Counted from the first letter of the stretch, positions 25,159 through 39,149 are shown. The stretch is 64,000 bases of DNA from Acheta domesticus (GCA_031308135.1 JAHLJT010009436.1:223172899-223236898); one strand, 5' to 3'. The notes: generated from the sequence alone by a model not told the origin. Made by a program: numbers and translations.

Positions 25159-25159
25159 T

Positions 25160-26235
25160 TCGTTTGATTGATGATTCCAGGCGCATCAACTGCTAAGGTC
25201 ATTAGTCTCGTAAGTGTAGTGCATGTTTTTCCCTCGGGAGGTGGCGGTGGATGGTGATTGATTGATTGTTCGTAATTCCGGGCGCGTCAACTACAGAAGT
25301 CATTAGTCTTGTAAGTGTAGTGCGTGTTTTTTCCTCTGGAGGTGGCAGTGATCTTTTCCCAGTTGGATGGTGAGATCCGGCGCTGACCTACCGTCAACTA
25401 GCAGGGTTTACCCCATCAACCAGATATCTCCCACCAGCGGGTACCGCCCCAGCCGGGACAAGCTCTAAACTCCCGACTGGTCTCCCGGCATGTGTGGTAA
25501 TGTAGTGCATTTTACTGTAAGAATGCGTGTAAGGGGTGAGGATAGGACAAAAAAGAGGAAGGAAAGATCGCGCGCGGCCCGTGGCCCGTTTGTTAGGGAA
25601 CTATTCCGCCATTCACCTGGTATTGATCGGGGAAACCACGGAAAACTACCGATCAGAGTAGCCGGCCGCTAGAATTCTGCTCCAGACACCGACTGAATAC
25701 GACCTAGCTGCCAAGGTAGTGTCAAATATCCTGCCACCGTCGGGACCTAGGACCTCCCGGTCAGAGGGACTGCAGTGACATCAGTTGATGCACTGAACCA
25801 TATCTCCCAGTGCTGTGGATGGTGAGATTGGGCGCCGACCTGCATGTCGGCGAGGTTTCATGCATCAGGCCATCTCCCACCAGCGGGGCACCGCGCTAGG
25901 CGGGACAAGCTCTAAGCTGCCGACCGGTCTCCCATCTGAGTGTGTAAGTAACGGGTGTGTATAGGAAACGGAAAGCTCGCGCGCGGTGCGTGGCCCGTTT
26001 GTTGGGGGACTGCTCCGGCATTCACCTGGTGTTGATCGGAGAAATAACGGAAAACTACCCATTAGATCAGCCAGCCGATAGAATTCTCTCCCAGACAGAC
26101 GTCGAATTCGACCTAGCTATGTAGCTAGTGTCAAAATTCCTGCCACCGTCGGGACTCGAACGTAGGACCTCCCGGTCAGAGGCACTGCAGTGACGTCAGT
26201 GGATGTCCTGAGCCACCTCTCCCGGTACACCGTTC
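25160..26235 (-). mobile_element. Older SINE-A copy, split by a younger SINE-A
   Basis: The 3' part (25160-25257) and 5' part (25815-26235) together make one minus-strand SINE-A, interrupted at 25258-25814. The 5' part has the B box (reverse complement GTTCGAGTCCCGACGG) near 26150 and ends with CACCTCTCCCGGT at about 26230. Both sides of the break carry GTGGATGGTGA, the target-site duplication of the younger element. Confidence 0.85.
25258..25814 (-). mobile_element. Younger full-length SINE-A (557 bp) with 11-bp TSD
   Basis: Flanked by GTGGATGGTGA at 25247-25257 and 25815-25825. On the minus strand the element starts near CTGGGAGATATGG, has a damaged B-box region, and ends in CGGAATTACGAACAATCAAT. 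This fixes both boundaries and the unit length, and shows target-primed retroposition. The duplicated site lies in the CCATCCAGC region of the older SINE. Confidence 0.88.
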
Positions 26236-27695
26236 GGCTTGAAACTACGCGAATCTACTCAATGACAGCGTTGTGTGTCGGGACCTTTCACCTTCCTCGG
26301 CCAGGAGGACTCTGCACCCCCCTCCCCCTCTTGGCCATTGCTTTTCTTAGGTCTTCGCGTGCACTCGCGTTCAGTGCAATTACCGTCATGTGGTCTTGCG
26401 CCCAAGGTAAACAGCGGTATGGTTTAGGATGTCGTACAAGTTAGGTAGAGATAAATTCATTAAGAACTTCGCATCGACTTTGTCTCCAAAAAACAGAAAT
26501 AATTTTATGTTTGTATCATTATTTTTCAACTCCTCAACTCCACCGTTGATCATCGAATCACCTGTATCAAAAATGAACGTCAAACATCATGACATATGTA
26601 TCAATGTGTCCATTTGAACCTTTTGGAACGCACAATCTTGGTTTGTAGACAATGTGTGTCAAATTAATCCGCAAATCGAGCTTTATGACCCCTTCCGCGT
26701 AGTTTCATTACACTCAGCTTCCTAATTGCAATGAGTTTGGTGTTCGTCGTGCGCTCATTGAGTGTTAGCCCACATGCCATTTCGCCAGTTCTAGGAATAG
26801 GTTCATTTTGTCCAATTGTCCCCTATTGAGCTGCAATCCCTCGTTACTTTAACCACCCTCATTAAGTTACTTAAGTCCTAGTTAATTCATGATGTAGATA
26901 TGTAACGTTTAAACGATCCTGACCGTTTGTGATCCATTTCATTACATTTCTCAGAATATCTCTTTTGATATACAATATTATTGTAGACTTGATTTCGTTA
27001 TAATAGATTTTCATTATTTTTCTCTTATTTTCTAACTACTGTTTTAATTTATAAACGTTCAAAACTTTTGTAATAACACAACGTCATTCAACATAGTTTG
27101 TCCATAAATTTTTTTCCAACTAGCCAGTTCGTGTTTAAACGTGTGATCACTGAGACAATGACTTTCATTCTTTAAAGTTGGATCGACCTCTTGAAACTTT
27201 GTCCTAAGACAAAGCTGCACCTTAGTGCAGTCATAGATCGTGAAACTGATTTTCTGGGTCATGTAAAAGTGCTCTCAGCAAATCCATTTTTCTCGCTAAC
27301 CTTTACTCATCGTTCTAGAATTTAAATATCACCAAATACCAAAATTATTCCAGTTATGCCAAAAAGTGTAGATCGTGATTTCTTCTTTTTCTGGTCTGAG
27401 CTGACCCTACGCAATGAACGAGTAAACAAGAAAACGTAATAAGATTCGAACTGTGTTACTTCACCTGATAGGTCTCTGCGCACACTGTTTTTAGAAAATG
27501 TTTAGAATATAGATGTTTCCATTCTGTAAAAGTGGGCTTATTTGCAGCCAGGATACGAGAATAAGGCAATTAAGAGTACATGATTATAGAGATGAAATAA
27601 AATTGTCTTTCAGCATTTCGTCTTTATTTTATTTGCTGTTCGGTAAGTAATTTGAGTTCTTTTTTATTATTGAACTTTTTATGTTCCATTTTTGC
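26236..27695. other. Intron with a short GC-rich patch, otherwise AT-rich
   Basis: 26250-26410 is C-rich (CCCCCCTCCCCCTCTTGG near 26319) and contains a CCCAAGGTAAAC donor-like site at about 26400. No matching start or acceptor was found, so I do not call an exon. The remainder is AT-rich and unrecognised. Confidence 0.35.
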
Positions 27696-27699
27696 AAAA

Positions 27700-27890
27700 C
27701 TGACAAAAAAATTAGTGTTTAAAAAACGTCTTGCCGGAAACGGACGTTTTGAAAAAAAATTGGTATCAGGAGACTCCAGAACGCGTATTTCTATTGAAAT
27801 ATCGAAGCCGATTTTTCGCAGTATTGTATAACTTTGTGCTACGTAATATATTAGTCCGTATATACGTAGGTATACGAGAAAGGTAAAAAA
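27700..27890 (+). repeat. Family R, 3' end fragment
   Basis: It carries TTTTTCGCAGTATTGTATAAC and the terminal motif TATACGTAGGTATACGAGAAAG. The 5' part and the polypurine block are missing. Confidence 0.6.
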
Positions 27891-28077
27891 GGAGGGAAGA
27901 AAAGACAGCAAAAGAAAGGAAAAAAGAAATCGTACACAACAGTATTCTATTAGAAATTTACTATTGTTTAAAGAAGTCTTTATCGAATTGTTTTGCTGAA
28001 GAATTTACATCTCTGCAAGAAGTTTTCAGAAGTCCTAAGGAACATCCAGTTCTGATATTACTACATCAAACGCATAC

Positions 28078-28508
28078 ACAGTGTCGAATTCAGCTACTGT
28101 CTGGAGGAGAATTCTAGAGGTCGGCTGCTCTAATTGGTAGTTTTTCGCGATTTCTCTGACACACTCCACGCGAATGCTGGAGCAGTACCGTACCAAACGG
28201 GCCACGGACTACACGTGCCCTTTTCTTTCTCCTCCTTGTCCTAACATCACCCCTTAAATACACACATTTACACTCACGTGCACTACACTACCACCCATGC
28301 CATAATACCAATCAAGAGCTTAGAGCTTGTCCTGGCTGGAGCGGTGGGAGAGACCTAGTTGTGAGAAAACCCGCAAGCCATCGAAGGTCGGTGCTGGATC
28401 CTCACCATTCAGTGGGGGAAGAACACCGCCACCTCCCACATTAAAACATGCACTACACAAACGGAGGTAATGGATTGACCGGTTGACGGGGAATCACTAA
28501 TCAATCCA
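28078..28508 (+). mobile_element. SINE-A copy lacking the tRNA-like head
   Basis: It starts at the GTGTCGAATTCAGC block and is otherwise complete through the middle (ACGGGCCACGGAC), GTGGGGGAAGAACACC, and the GAATCACTAATCAATCCAA tail. 5' truncation is a usual result of incomplete reverse transcription. Confidence 0.85.
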
Positions 28509-29434
28509 ACCTATAAAAGAACCCCCTAAGCTGTATCTGCAAAGATACAATAATGTACAATGCATTTAAGTGTTTGCATCAGAGCATTCGTGTGCTGGTT
28601 AAAACTGGTAGGTCTGTCATCGACCTCTTTGCATCCAAAACTTTCCTGTTGGCCGAAGGTTTAGAAGGCATAATGCCAAACCTTGCGACGACTTCTATGT
28701 CCCTTTCGACTCATTGTTAGGTGTTGCGAGTGGATCTTACTCTCTCTAAAAGATATTTAGCGGTTATTATATTTTTGGATGCGCAGGTTAGTATATTTAG
28801 TATTAAGATATGTTGTGTATTAATTAATACACAACACTTACCTTTTTCATCTTTAACAGAAGTTTATCAGAGAAGGTAACATTAATCTGTATTCCAAGGG
28901 TACTATTACAATCTTTCATAGTCTAATAATTAGTTTGGAAAAGAAAGAGATTCGTACATACTATAATATTATTGCACTCTGCATCTGCACTCTCTTAAAT
29001 ACCTCAGTGACTCTGAAAATTTGTCCGGGAAGTACACATCCGGATAGAAATGCATTTTATTTTCAGGACCCATCCAGGAATTAGTTTAATGATTAGTTTC
29101 GGCCCATCCAGAATGTTCAGTTTAATTAATATTTTTTCTTCTCTTCCACCTCAACAGTATTTTTGAAACAATACAAAAATATAAAAGTTGAAATAAAAAA
29201 ATATAGTCATAATGGGAATACTGCCTAAGATGAGATGCAATAAATAATAGTAATTATTTCGAATAATTTGAGTAGTTACAAAAAATCTAGGGTAGGGGGA
29301 TAGCTTTCATGTCTACTAGATCCACCATTGATAAATCTACAAATAATCAATCAAATTTTGCAAACAGTAATGTAGAGATTTTTGGGGAAAGTGAACATCG
29401 CGGATTTTTCTGGGAAGTGAAATAAATTTACAAA
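28509..29434. other. AT-rich intron without recognised features
   Basis: No coding or repeat signature beyond a palindromic TTAATTAATACACAAC-type patch near 28818. Confidence 0.4.
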
Positions 29435-29640
29435 GTATTTGTGCTACAAAATGGCAGAAACTTTCTCGTATAACTTACTTTTCTGTTCTCTTGAATCTGG
29501 CTAGCTTTACGGTTTTCGACCCATCCTCTTCCCATCTATTATTTTTCGGCGCCTAAACCACTATCAGGTTCTCTCGTGGTTCCTATTTGCTCCGCTGAGA
29601 ACATTCCTAGTAAAGGGTAACTTCGCCCATGGTATGCCTT
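29435..29640 (+). repeat. Family R, 5' end fragment
   Basis: GTGCTACAAAATGGCAGAAA followed by CTTTCTCGTATAACTTAC matches the starts at 1408 and 5277. This is the best copy of the 5' terminal motif: ACTTTCTCGTATA is the exact inverse of the 3' end TATACGAGAAAGT. Confidence 0.6.
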
Positions 29641-30039
29641 GGCTTCAGGCCGTCAATTTCACTATTTCTTCTGTGGACAGGAGATTAGTCTAATAGTAAG
29701 AGAATTATGTTCATAAATATACACACTCCCATTACTCAGCAACCCAAAGAAATTTAAAGTATCTACCATTGTACTAAACAGATGTAGACAATGATTCGAA
29801 GAATCCAGTTATCTCAGTTACAGCAAGAAGCAGATTTATCTACTTATTCACCGGGATCGATGATATGTTAGTTATGATTTTTGTAATGAAATCAACCAGA
29901 TATTATCGATGCAGAAGAAAAGTGACTTATCTAAAAAAATATCCTTTTGGCGAAGAACGGTTTTATTATTGGTTTGGAGTTATTAAAGAGTTTTTGCACG
30001 GCGATGCGTAACAGCACTCGACACTCCTAACCACACATG

Positions 30040-30297
30040 CTGGGAGATCGGTCTGAGCTCGTAGCGTGTCCCGACTGGCGCGGTGCCCCGCTGTTGGGAG
30101 ATACATGGTTGGGGAAAACCCCGCTAGTTGACAAGTAGTTCGCCGTCAGATCTCACCATCCAGCGGGGGAAGATCACCACCACCGCCGCCGCCGCCGCCG
30201 CCACCACCACCACAGTCGCCCGAGGAAAACATGCACTACACTTACAGGACCTTAGCAGTTGACGCGCCCGGAATCACTACTCAATCAATCAATAAGA
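30040..30297 (+). mobile_element. SINE-A 3' half with a CCG/CCA microsatellite
   Basis: It begins in the CACATGCTGGGAGATCGGTC region and runs to CGCGCCCGGAATCACTACTC and a (TCAA)n tail. The usual GATCACTGCCACC segment has expanded into a CCACCG/CCG array at 30174-30213. Confidence 0.85.
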
Positions 30298-31224
30298 AGA
30301 AAATGGATTCAGATATGCTTATGGAGCCTAATTTAAAAGAATAAGGGGGAACATGAAAATGAGGCAGAAGTTGTAATCTTCCAATGCGCCACGTTTTGGC
30401 CACCATTGATCTTCACGGATCGATTATTTTTTCCCGAAGCTTATACTCGTATTTCGCCTTCAGCTTCTGGGTCATTCCATATTAAATAAATACAGTTTTT
30501 TACCTCACCATTTTAGATTCAGATGAGATTTGACACATAGATAGTACGAATGAAGAATAAGAAAACTACAAATTTTGAGTCAAATATCTCCACCCATTTG
30601 TGAAATACAGCCATGTATAATTTTACAAAATTGGGTTCCCGAAAATGTTTAAATTGATGTAGAACTTCTCCAAATTATGATAGAGAGCTGGAACAGGTGT
30701 CATTTTACAGCTTTCTTTGTGGCCTTTTCCCTCAACCCTGTAATTTTGTATGTGATCACAGAATATTAAGAATACTTTAAATATATCCTAAAAAGTATCT
30801 TCGCGTTTTTTAAATGTTTGGTACACAACATCCCAAAAATTGGGTGAGTAACACGTAGATTATTTAGTACTAATTTACCGTGGCGTCTCCGGCGGGTACT
30901 TTCATGTTGATTTTTTTATTTGTGCTATGCAAATTCGTAATAAAAATACATTTGAAATACAACACAGTTTCCTGGTTCGTCCATCCTCGGGAAAAGAAAG
31001 ATAGACGAAAAATTATCTTTAGAAGTACTTTAAAAAATTGCATATTTCATATCATAATTAGGTTTCACTATCCTCAATTTCATGTATCATTTCCTTAGCG
31101 ATTCAGGTTATGCCAGAATGCTCAATGCCAGAATAGTAATGCTCAACGTTTCACCACTGTAAGTGATGAAGTAAGTTGAAATTCTCAAAAACATTTTCAA
31201 CAGAATTCTTCCATAATATTCTAG
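30298..31224. other. AT-rich intron without recognised features
   Basis: Includes a stretch around 30480-30760 with the flavour of degraded repeats (CAAATATCTCCACCCATTTG) but no alignable partner in this window. Confidence 0.35.
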
Positions 31225-31236
31225 AAAGATTGGACT

Positions 31237-31450
31237 CGCTAAGGCAGTTGTGCTGTAGTGGTCTCGGACCGAGGGGTCGCGGGTTCGAGTCCCTCCTCGG
31301 GCATGGTTGTATGTAATCGTCCTTTCACCCCCTATCATCACCATATCGTTTCAACTTCCTACCATAACGTAAAATCCAATAGTGGTCGCTAATGACCTAG
31401 AAGTTGATGCGACTGTAAATTACAAAAAAAAAAAAAAGAAAAAAAAAGAA
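31237..31450 (+). mobile_element. SINE-B, complete, with 12-bp TSD
   Basis: Flanked by AAAGATTGGACT at 31225-31236 and 31451-31462. It starts CGCTAAGGCAGTTGTGCTG, has the B box GGGTTCGAGTCCC at about 31278 and the CCTCGGGCATGG marker, and ends in an A-rich tail. The intact duplication and clean boxes point to a fairly young insertion. Confidence 0.9.
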
Positions 31451-31622
31451 AAAGATTGGACTAAAAATAGGTCGGTCTTGTCTGAAACAATTGAACGAGT
31501 AATGTCACCTCAGTAGAAACTTTAAAACCCCCAAAACGCGTTTTAGATTCTTAACGCCAACCAAAACTCCATTTTTCAAAATTTCTCTTAGAATGCGGCG
31601 AATGACAACTCGTTTGGGGTTT

Positions 31623-31953
31623 GGGATGGTGTAGCGGTTAGCGTAACGGACTGCTGTACCCACGTTCGCGGGTTCAAACGCGATCGTGGATTTTTAAGGG
31701 CGAAAAATTCCTTCGGAAGGGAAGTAAAGCCGGCTGTCCCATGTTAGTAGATTTACTTGCATGTAAAAGATCCTCAAGCCTAAATGTCGCTTCTGAGCAA
31801 AATTCAAAATCGCCTGTTTCGTCGCCCGAGGTAATACCTTCTTTCTCCGCTAGTTGGTGAAAGGAGCGGAGCGAAATTTGCGTGGTCAGACGGAAGAGCA
31901 GGCCTCATGGCCTGAGTCTCGCCACGTAAAATAAGGCAATTCAATTCAATTCA
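31623..31953 (+). mobile_element. SINE-C (third tRNA-derived SINE)
   Basis: The head GGGATGGTGTAGCGGTTAGC contains an A-box-like TAGCGGTTAGCGT; the B box GCGGGTTCAAACG follows at about 31667. The body ends with GGAAGAGCAGGCCTCATGGC and CTCGCCACGTAAAATAAGGC, then an (ATTCA)n tail. The last ~57 bp match the 3' end of the LINE at 49795-49850 at about 80 percent, so this SINE probably used that LINE family's enzyme. Confidence 0.82.
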
Positions 31954-32065
31954 TTTGCCCCGATTGATGGACTGGGTGGACACCCCATATGCAAACTGCG
32001 AATTTCTTTTACTCGCGACGCTGTCTCTACGAAATTATTTTGTAGACTGCCGTTGGAATCTTGAA

Positions 32066-32218
32066 ATGGCATCAGTGAAAACGGGATTATGCTTTTCGTT
32101 CTTCGCACTTCTGTTATCTTCAGCACTACCAAGGGTACATCATGTACGTGGAGCTCTGTCCTCAAAAAGGATCAGAAGCCAACTCGAATGTAGGAAGGGA
32201 TTCCTGGTGTGTGAATAA
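32066..32218 (+). CDS. Hypothetical 50-aa secreted-peptide-like ORF
   Basis: I do not recognise this ORF. It begins MASVKTGLCFSFFALLLSSA, a good signal-peptide pattern with a charged n-region and hydrophobic core, followed by a basic stretch with a Lys-Arg pair (SSKR). Its C-terminal part has two cysteines six residues apart (CRKGFLVC) and a Glu before the stop. An AATAAA lies immediately after the stop. It could be a small secreted or neuropeptide-like precursor nested in intron 1. It could also be chance: the frame is open for 37 codons upstream of this Met, and no promoter is evident. Confidence 0.25.
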   Translation: MASVKTGLCFSFFALLLSSALPRVHHVRGALSSKRIRSQLECRKGFLVCE

Positions 32219-32241
32219 AGCCAGACGGCATCAGTGTATGT

Positions 32242-32426
32242 TTTATTTATTTATTTGTCAAAAAAAGAAACAGTAAAAACTGTATATGACGTGTGGGGAA
32301 AGAAATTTATCTGCGCACATCTTCTTGAGGGCCAGAATTTTATTAAAAAAAACAAAAAAAACGAAAAGAAACGAAAAAATGAATTTAGAAAATAATTATT
32401 TTAGAAAAATAAAGATATTTGAAAAA
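32242..32426 (-). mobile_element. Family D copy 2, with 7-bp flanking duplication
   Basis: TGTATGT occurs at 32235-32241 and 32427-32433, just outside the shared family boundary (GATATTTGAAAAA). This gives a unit of about 185 bp. On the minus strand it ends with the CAGTTTTTACTG hairpin and (AAAT)n. Confidence 0.8.
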
Positions 32427-32439
32427 TGTATGTAAAAAC

Positions 32440-33105
32440 TCGAAAATCTTGACTGGTATTAACTTCCTTTCTCATTTAGAATTTTAACACTCCCTGACCT
32501 TCGGGCCTCCGCTTCCACAGAAAGACAAAACACGACTGTGCCTTCGTGTTGTCCGGGCTTGCTGATATATTTTCAGCTGACAAGGACAGAAAACAAGGAA
32601 AATAATGACAAAAAAGGAAGAAAATGCAAAAATAAAGCAAACCAAAAATAGGCATCATAAGGTCAAATAGGCAAAAAAATGCAAAATGAAAATCCATAAA
32701 AACAACTCCAGAACTACAATTAACTGATGCCTTTTGTTAAAAGAAAAAAATCATAAAAATAAAAAAAAATAATAATAAAAAAAAGATTTTGTCAAACTTC
32801 CGGGTTCTACCGATTACTATTGGATTGGAATAATTCAATGACCATTCACTTATAAATTTGACTTGATTTATGTTCGTCAAAGAACTGTAAAAACTGTATT
32901 TTAACTTGAAATTAATAAAATATTATCAATATTTAGATTATCTATCAATTTAAGTTTCCGAATCAGAATTTTTCCGAAAGTAATGTTTCCTATTTTCTTT
33001 TTTCCGAAAATGAAATTGCGAATATACTTTTTCAGAATACTAAAAATAATTAATTTTTTGAACGCTCTTGGTTCATAGAAATTTTATTGATAATTTTAAT
33101 TTACA
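32440..33105. other. AT-rich intron with TTCCGAAA-type reiterations
   Basis: 32510-32590 is less AT-rich, without a recognised match. From 32950 to 33065 the motif TTTTCCGAAA recurs and is mirrored in inverse form at about 34010-34130, on the other side of the long-TIR element, hinting at a larger palindromic unit. Confidence 0.4.
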
Positions 33106-33107
33106 TA

Positions 33108-33506
33108 CAGTTGGTAACAGCCATGTTTGTACAGTTCATAATTTGCTCGAAAATCATTAAATTTAAGTGGAAAATTGAGAGTAATGCAAAATATATCACA
33201 AGGTAATTTAATAATTGCAGTTAAATAAAATGTAACATTGTACACCTAACCGAAATGGCCTTGAATTTGAAGTTCACCAGCCCATTTAGTTGCTTGGAAA
33301 CCTTTCTAGCGGCTAGTTCCCGCGCTACTAAATGTGCAGGTGAATTTCAAATTCAAGGCCATTTCGTGTAGGTGTACAAAGTTACATTTTATTTAACTGG
33401 AATTATTCAATTATCTTCTGATGCATTTTGCATTAGTCTCAATTGTCCACTTAAAATTAACGATTTTGGAGCAAGTTATGGTCCGAACATACACTTTTAC
33501 CAACTG
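33108..33506. mobile_element. Long-TIR element (399 bp) with TA ends
   Basis: The left arm (33108-33277) and right arm (33345-33506) form an imperfect inverted repeat of about 165 bp. Termini are CAGTTGGTAA and TTACCAACTG, each flanked by TA. Shared inner blocks include AAATGGCCTTGAATTTGAA and TAAATAAAATGTAAC. It has no coding capacity. TA ends and CAGTTG termini suggest a Tc1/mariner-type non-autonomous element. Confidence 0.78.
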
Positions 33507-36388
<2,882 letters not shown>

Positions 36389-36440
36389 GTGAATACTCTA
36401 CACCAGTATCTGGCGATAAGCGTAAAATTATTGATTGCAA
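36389..36440 (+). other. ETNPPL: Candidate 52-nt alternative exon
   Basis: A very strong acceptor context (CTCTTCTTTTCTAACTTC, then TTTTAAAG) ends at 36388, with a TCTAAC branch-like motif. A consensus donor (GCAA/GTAAGA) follows at 36441. From exon 2 the frame stays open (GEYSTPVSGDKRKIIDC). The sequence does not resemble the family at this position, and 52 nt is not a multiple of three, so inclusion would shift the frame of the downstream exons. It may be a regulatory (poison) exon, an exon of another transcript, or chance. Confidence 0.3.
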
Positions 36441-36832
36441 GTAAGATTTCTATCATTCCTTCTCTCATTTCATGTTTGTGAGATTTACTTAAACGTAATG
36501 TTATTACCCCTTATATTATTATCTTAATATTGGTATATCTCGCAGCAAGCTTTTACGTAATGTAAGGGGTCATTTATGTAATAATGGGGGAACTGTTTGT
36601 CAGTTACGATCCCGAGCTTATGCAGGAGTCATTAAGAACTTTAATTCTCCCTTGCTCTCAAATGATAAGGTTAGGAAAATTACCAAAGGTCATGTGGCAC
36701 AGACGTTTGACATGCAGGCTCAGCACTGATTTTCTGTTCAGTACAAGTAAAATCCATTTTTCGTTCGTTAAAAAGTATTAAATATTATTCATCAAAAGGG
36801 CAGTAAAATTTTTACGTTACACATTTTTTTAC

Positions 36833-37372
36833 TGCAAAGGTGGCTCAGAGCATCAGATGCAGATGTCACTGCACAGTGCAGATGTCACTGCACTGCCTCT
36901 GACCCGGATGTCCTAGGGTTCGAGCTCCGACGGTCGAAGGGTTTTCGACCCTGGATAAACGGCTAGGTCGAGTTCAGCCGCTGCCTTGAAGAGAATTTCA
37001 GCGGCTGACTGCTCTGATCGGTAGTTTTCCGTGGTTTCTCTGATTAACACCAGGCAAATGCCGGAACAGTACCCTAACAAACGGACCATGGGCCACGCGC
37101 GATCTTTCATTCCTCTTCCTCGTTATATTCTCACCTCTTAGTTACACTTACACTCACATGCACTACACTGCCTAACTTGTTGGGAGACTAGTTTACAGCT
37201 TGTCCCGGCTGTGTCGGTGCCCCGCTGGTGGGAGGTACCTGGTTGAGGAGAATCCCCGCAAGCTGACGTAGTTCGGCGCTGGATCTCGCCATCCGGCGGG
37301 GAAAAAAGATCATCGCCACCTCCCGAGAAAAAACACGCACTACACTTAAGGTGCTTGTAATCATAGCAGTTA
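36833..37372 (+). mobile_element. SINE-A copy with internal head duplication
   Basis: The A-box region AAGGTGGCTCAGAGC is at about 36837 and the B box GGGTTCGAGCTCC at about 36916. The segment CAGATGTCACTGCA is tandemly repeated in the head (36856-36892), a slip during copying. The 3' end is eroded after CACTACACTTAAGG. Confidence 0.85.
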
Positions 37373-37404
37373 AAAAAAGAGTCATATTTGAGAAAAGAAT
37401 TGAA

Positions 37405-37690
37405 AATGAGGGTCATGTAAAATACCCAAAAATCAAAATATCCTATTCAAACTCGCAGGGTCTCGCGTTTCTTTAAAGTGAGTAAGGAAAATCAATTTTG
37501 GAGAAAATCGGCTAAACTGTTTTGGCACTAGCTTTGACCACAGACGGACAAACACAGCTAGACGGATAAACTGATGGAGGTTTTAAATATAAACACTCCA
37601 GAGGCTCACGAAATTTATATTTCCGTTAAATTCTCGACATCGATTTGACGCAGCATTACATAATATTCTCTCATAGAGTAAAATGACGTA
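37405..37690 (+). repeat. Family R, 3' half
   Basis: It contains GGGTCATGTAAAATACCC, AATCAATTTTGGAGAAAATC, GACCACAGACGGAC and GCAGCATTACATAATATTCT. The final TATACGAGAAAGTA is degraded to CATAGAGTAAAA. Confidence 0.6.
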
Positions 37691-38490
37691 AACCACCAGA
37701 TCATCGGAAAGATTTACTCACTTAACGTACCAATGAAAATGCCAGTCATTGCTTGCGTTCGCAGTAAATAAGACTTTTGCAGATAATTATGGTAGTGGTA
37801 CAGAATGTTGCGCTGAAAGGAAAGAATACGGACTGAAAAATTCTAACAAAGAATGTTTCGTGAGCATCAGGTTGTTCCTGGTTACGTGCTCGTAACAGGA
37901 AAACCAACATTTCTCATCCATTGGTAAGTTTTCACCTTACAAAATAAATTTAGTAAAAGGATGAAAACTTCTCTAAAAGCCATGAAAAATTTATGTATAG
38001 CATTGTTGAAAGGAAATGAGGTTATCAGACAAAGAGTGTCAAAAATGTGCGGGATGAGTCACGCAGAGACGAAACACAATGCCAATCCGTCAAACAACTA
38101 TTTTTAAACTTCAACTCAGAAAATCCACTATTTCCTCATTAGTCATGAAACACTTCTTGCTTTAGCCAAGTCCAGACAAAGATGACCGAAACAAGGAAGT
38201 GCTAGCTTCGCGAAGGTAAAAAGCAAGAGAAAAAACCTACTGTTTGCGATTTTCTTGAAACAAAATCGACTTACACCACGTGCAAGGGCGGCATAAGTGA
38301 TCGTGAGTATAAAAATAAATTGAAATAGAAAGCAAAATATGACCCAACATTTTATTCATCATTCACTTCATCAGTTTCAGTTCTCATGCCTCTTATTAAG
38401 CCTACATGATCACCTCCATAATCATCTTTCCAGTGAAAGGCAAAGGCAAAATTTGTTATGAATATTGTGGTTACTTACCAGAATTAGTAA
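37691..38490. other. AT-rich sequence without recognised features
   Basis: No exon or repeat signature was identified. Confidence 0.4.
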
Positions 38491-38492
38491 TG

Positions 38493-39145
38493 CTAAAACA
38501 GCACGTAACTTCGCGCCCGTATTTCCACACAGAATTACACGAAAAGTACTCAAATTTTCGAAAAATTGTACATTAACTTATTTCAAAAACTATCGTTAAG
38601 GAACAGATTTCATTAGAGATTTCATTCATATCTGTATTTAATAGTTTAGCTGTGGGAAGACTCCGAAAAAATTTGAAATTTTGCAATTTTCGAAAAATTA
38701 AGTTTGTAATGAACATGGAACCTGCATCATTCTACATACTCTTAAAGGTCCTTCACATTATCCAACAACATTTAATCAAAAACAATGGAGCCATTTTTTT
38801 AAATTTTGAAAATGTTCCTAGGGCTTCATGTAAAGTATCCCCAAAATTAAAATATCGATTTCAAATTGTAGGGGTCGTGACATCAACCAGATCGATTGAG
38901 GAATATCAATTTTGAAAAAAATCGGCTGAACGGTTTAGCTGCTAGCGTTGTTCACGAACGGACAGATAGACTTTTGCTGTCATTCAATTTGTCGGCATCA
39001 ATGACTCACAAAATTAGGATTGTGACTACATCACCTGATAGAGGATTTTTTTCTAAATTTAGCAATAAAGAGAAAGTGTATTTATCCACTTTTTTCTCTT
39101 TTCTGCAGCGAGGCAGTAATCTCTACTCCGTAGCTAGAAAGTAAA
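38493..39145 (+). repeat. Family R copy (~650 bp)
   Basis: It opens with ATGCTAAAACAGCACGTAAC, the same start as the copy at 62303. It holds TCATGTAAAGTATCCCC, CCAGATCGATTGAGG and CGGTTTAGCTGCTAGCGTTG, and ends with GCTAGAAAGTAAAA. It lacks the long interior of the 1420 copy, so it represents a short subfamily. Confidence 0.65.
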
Positions 39146-39149
39146 AAGG

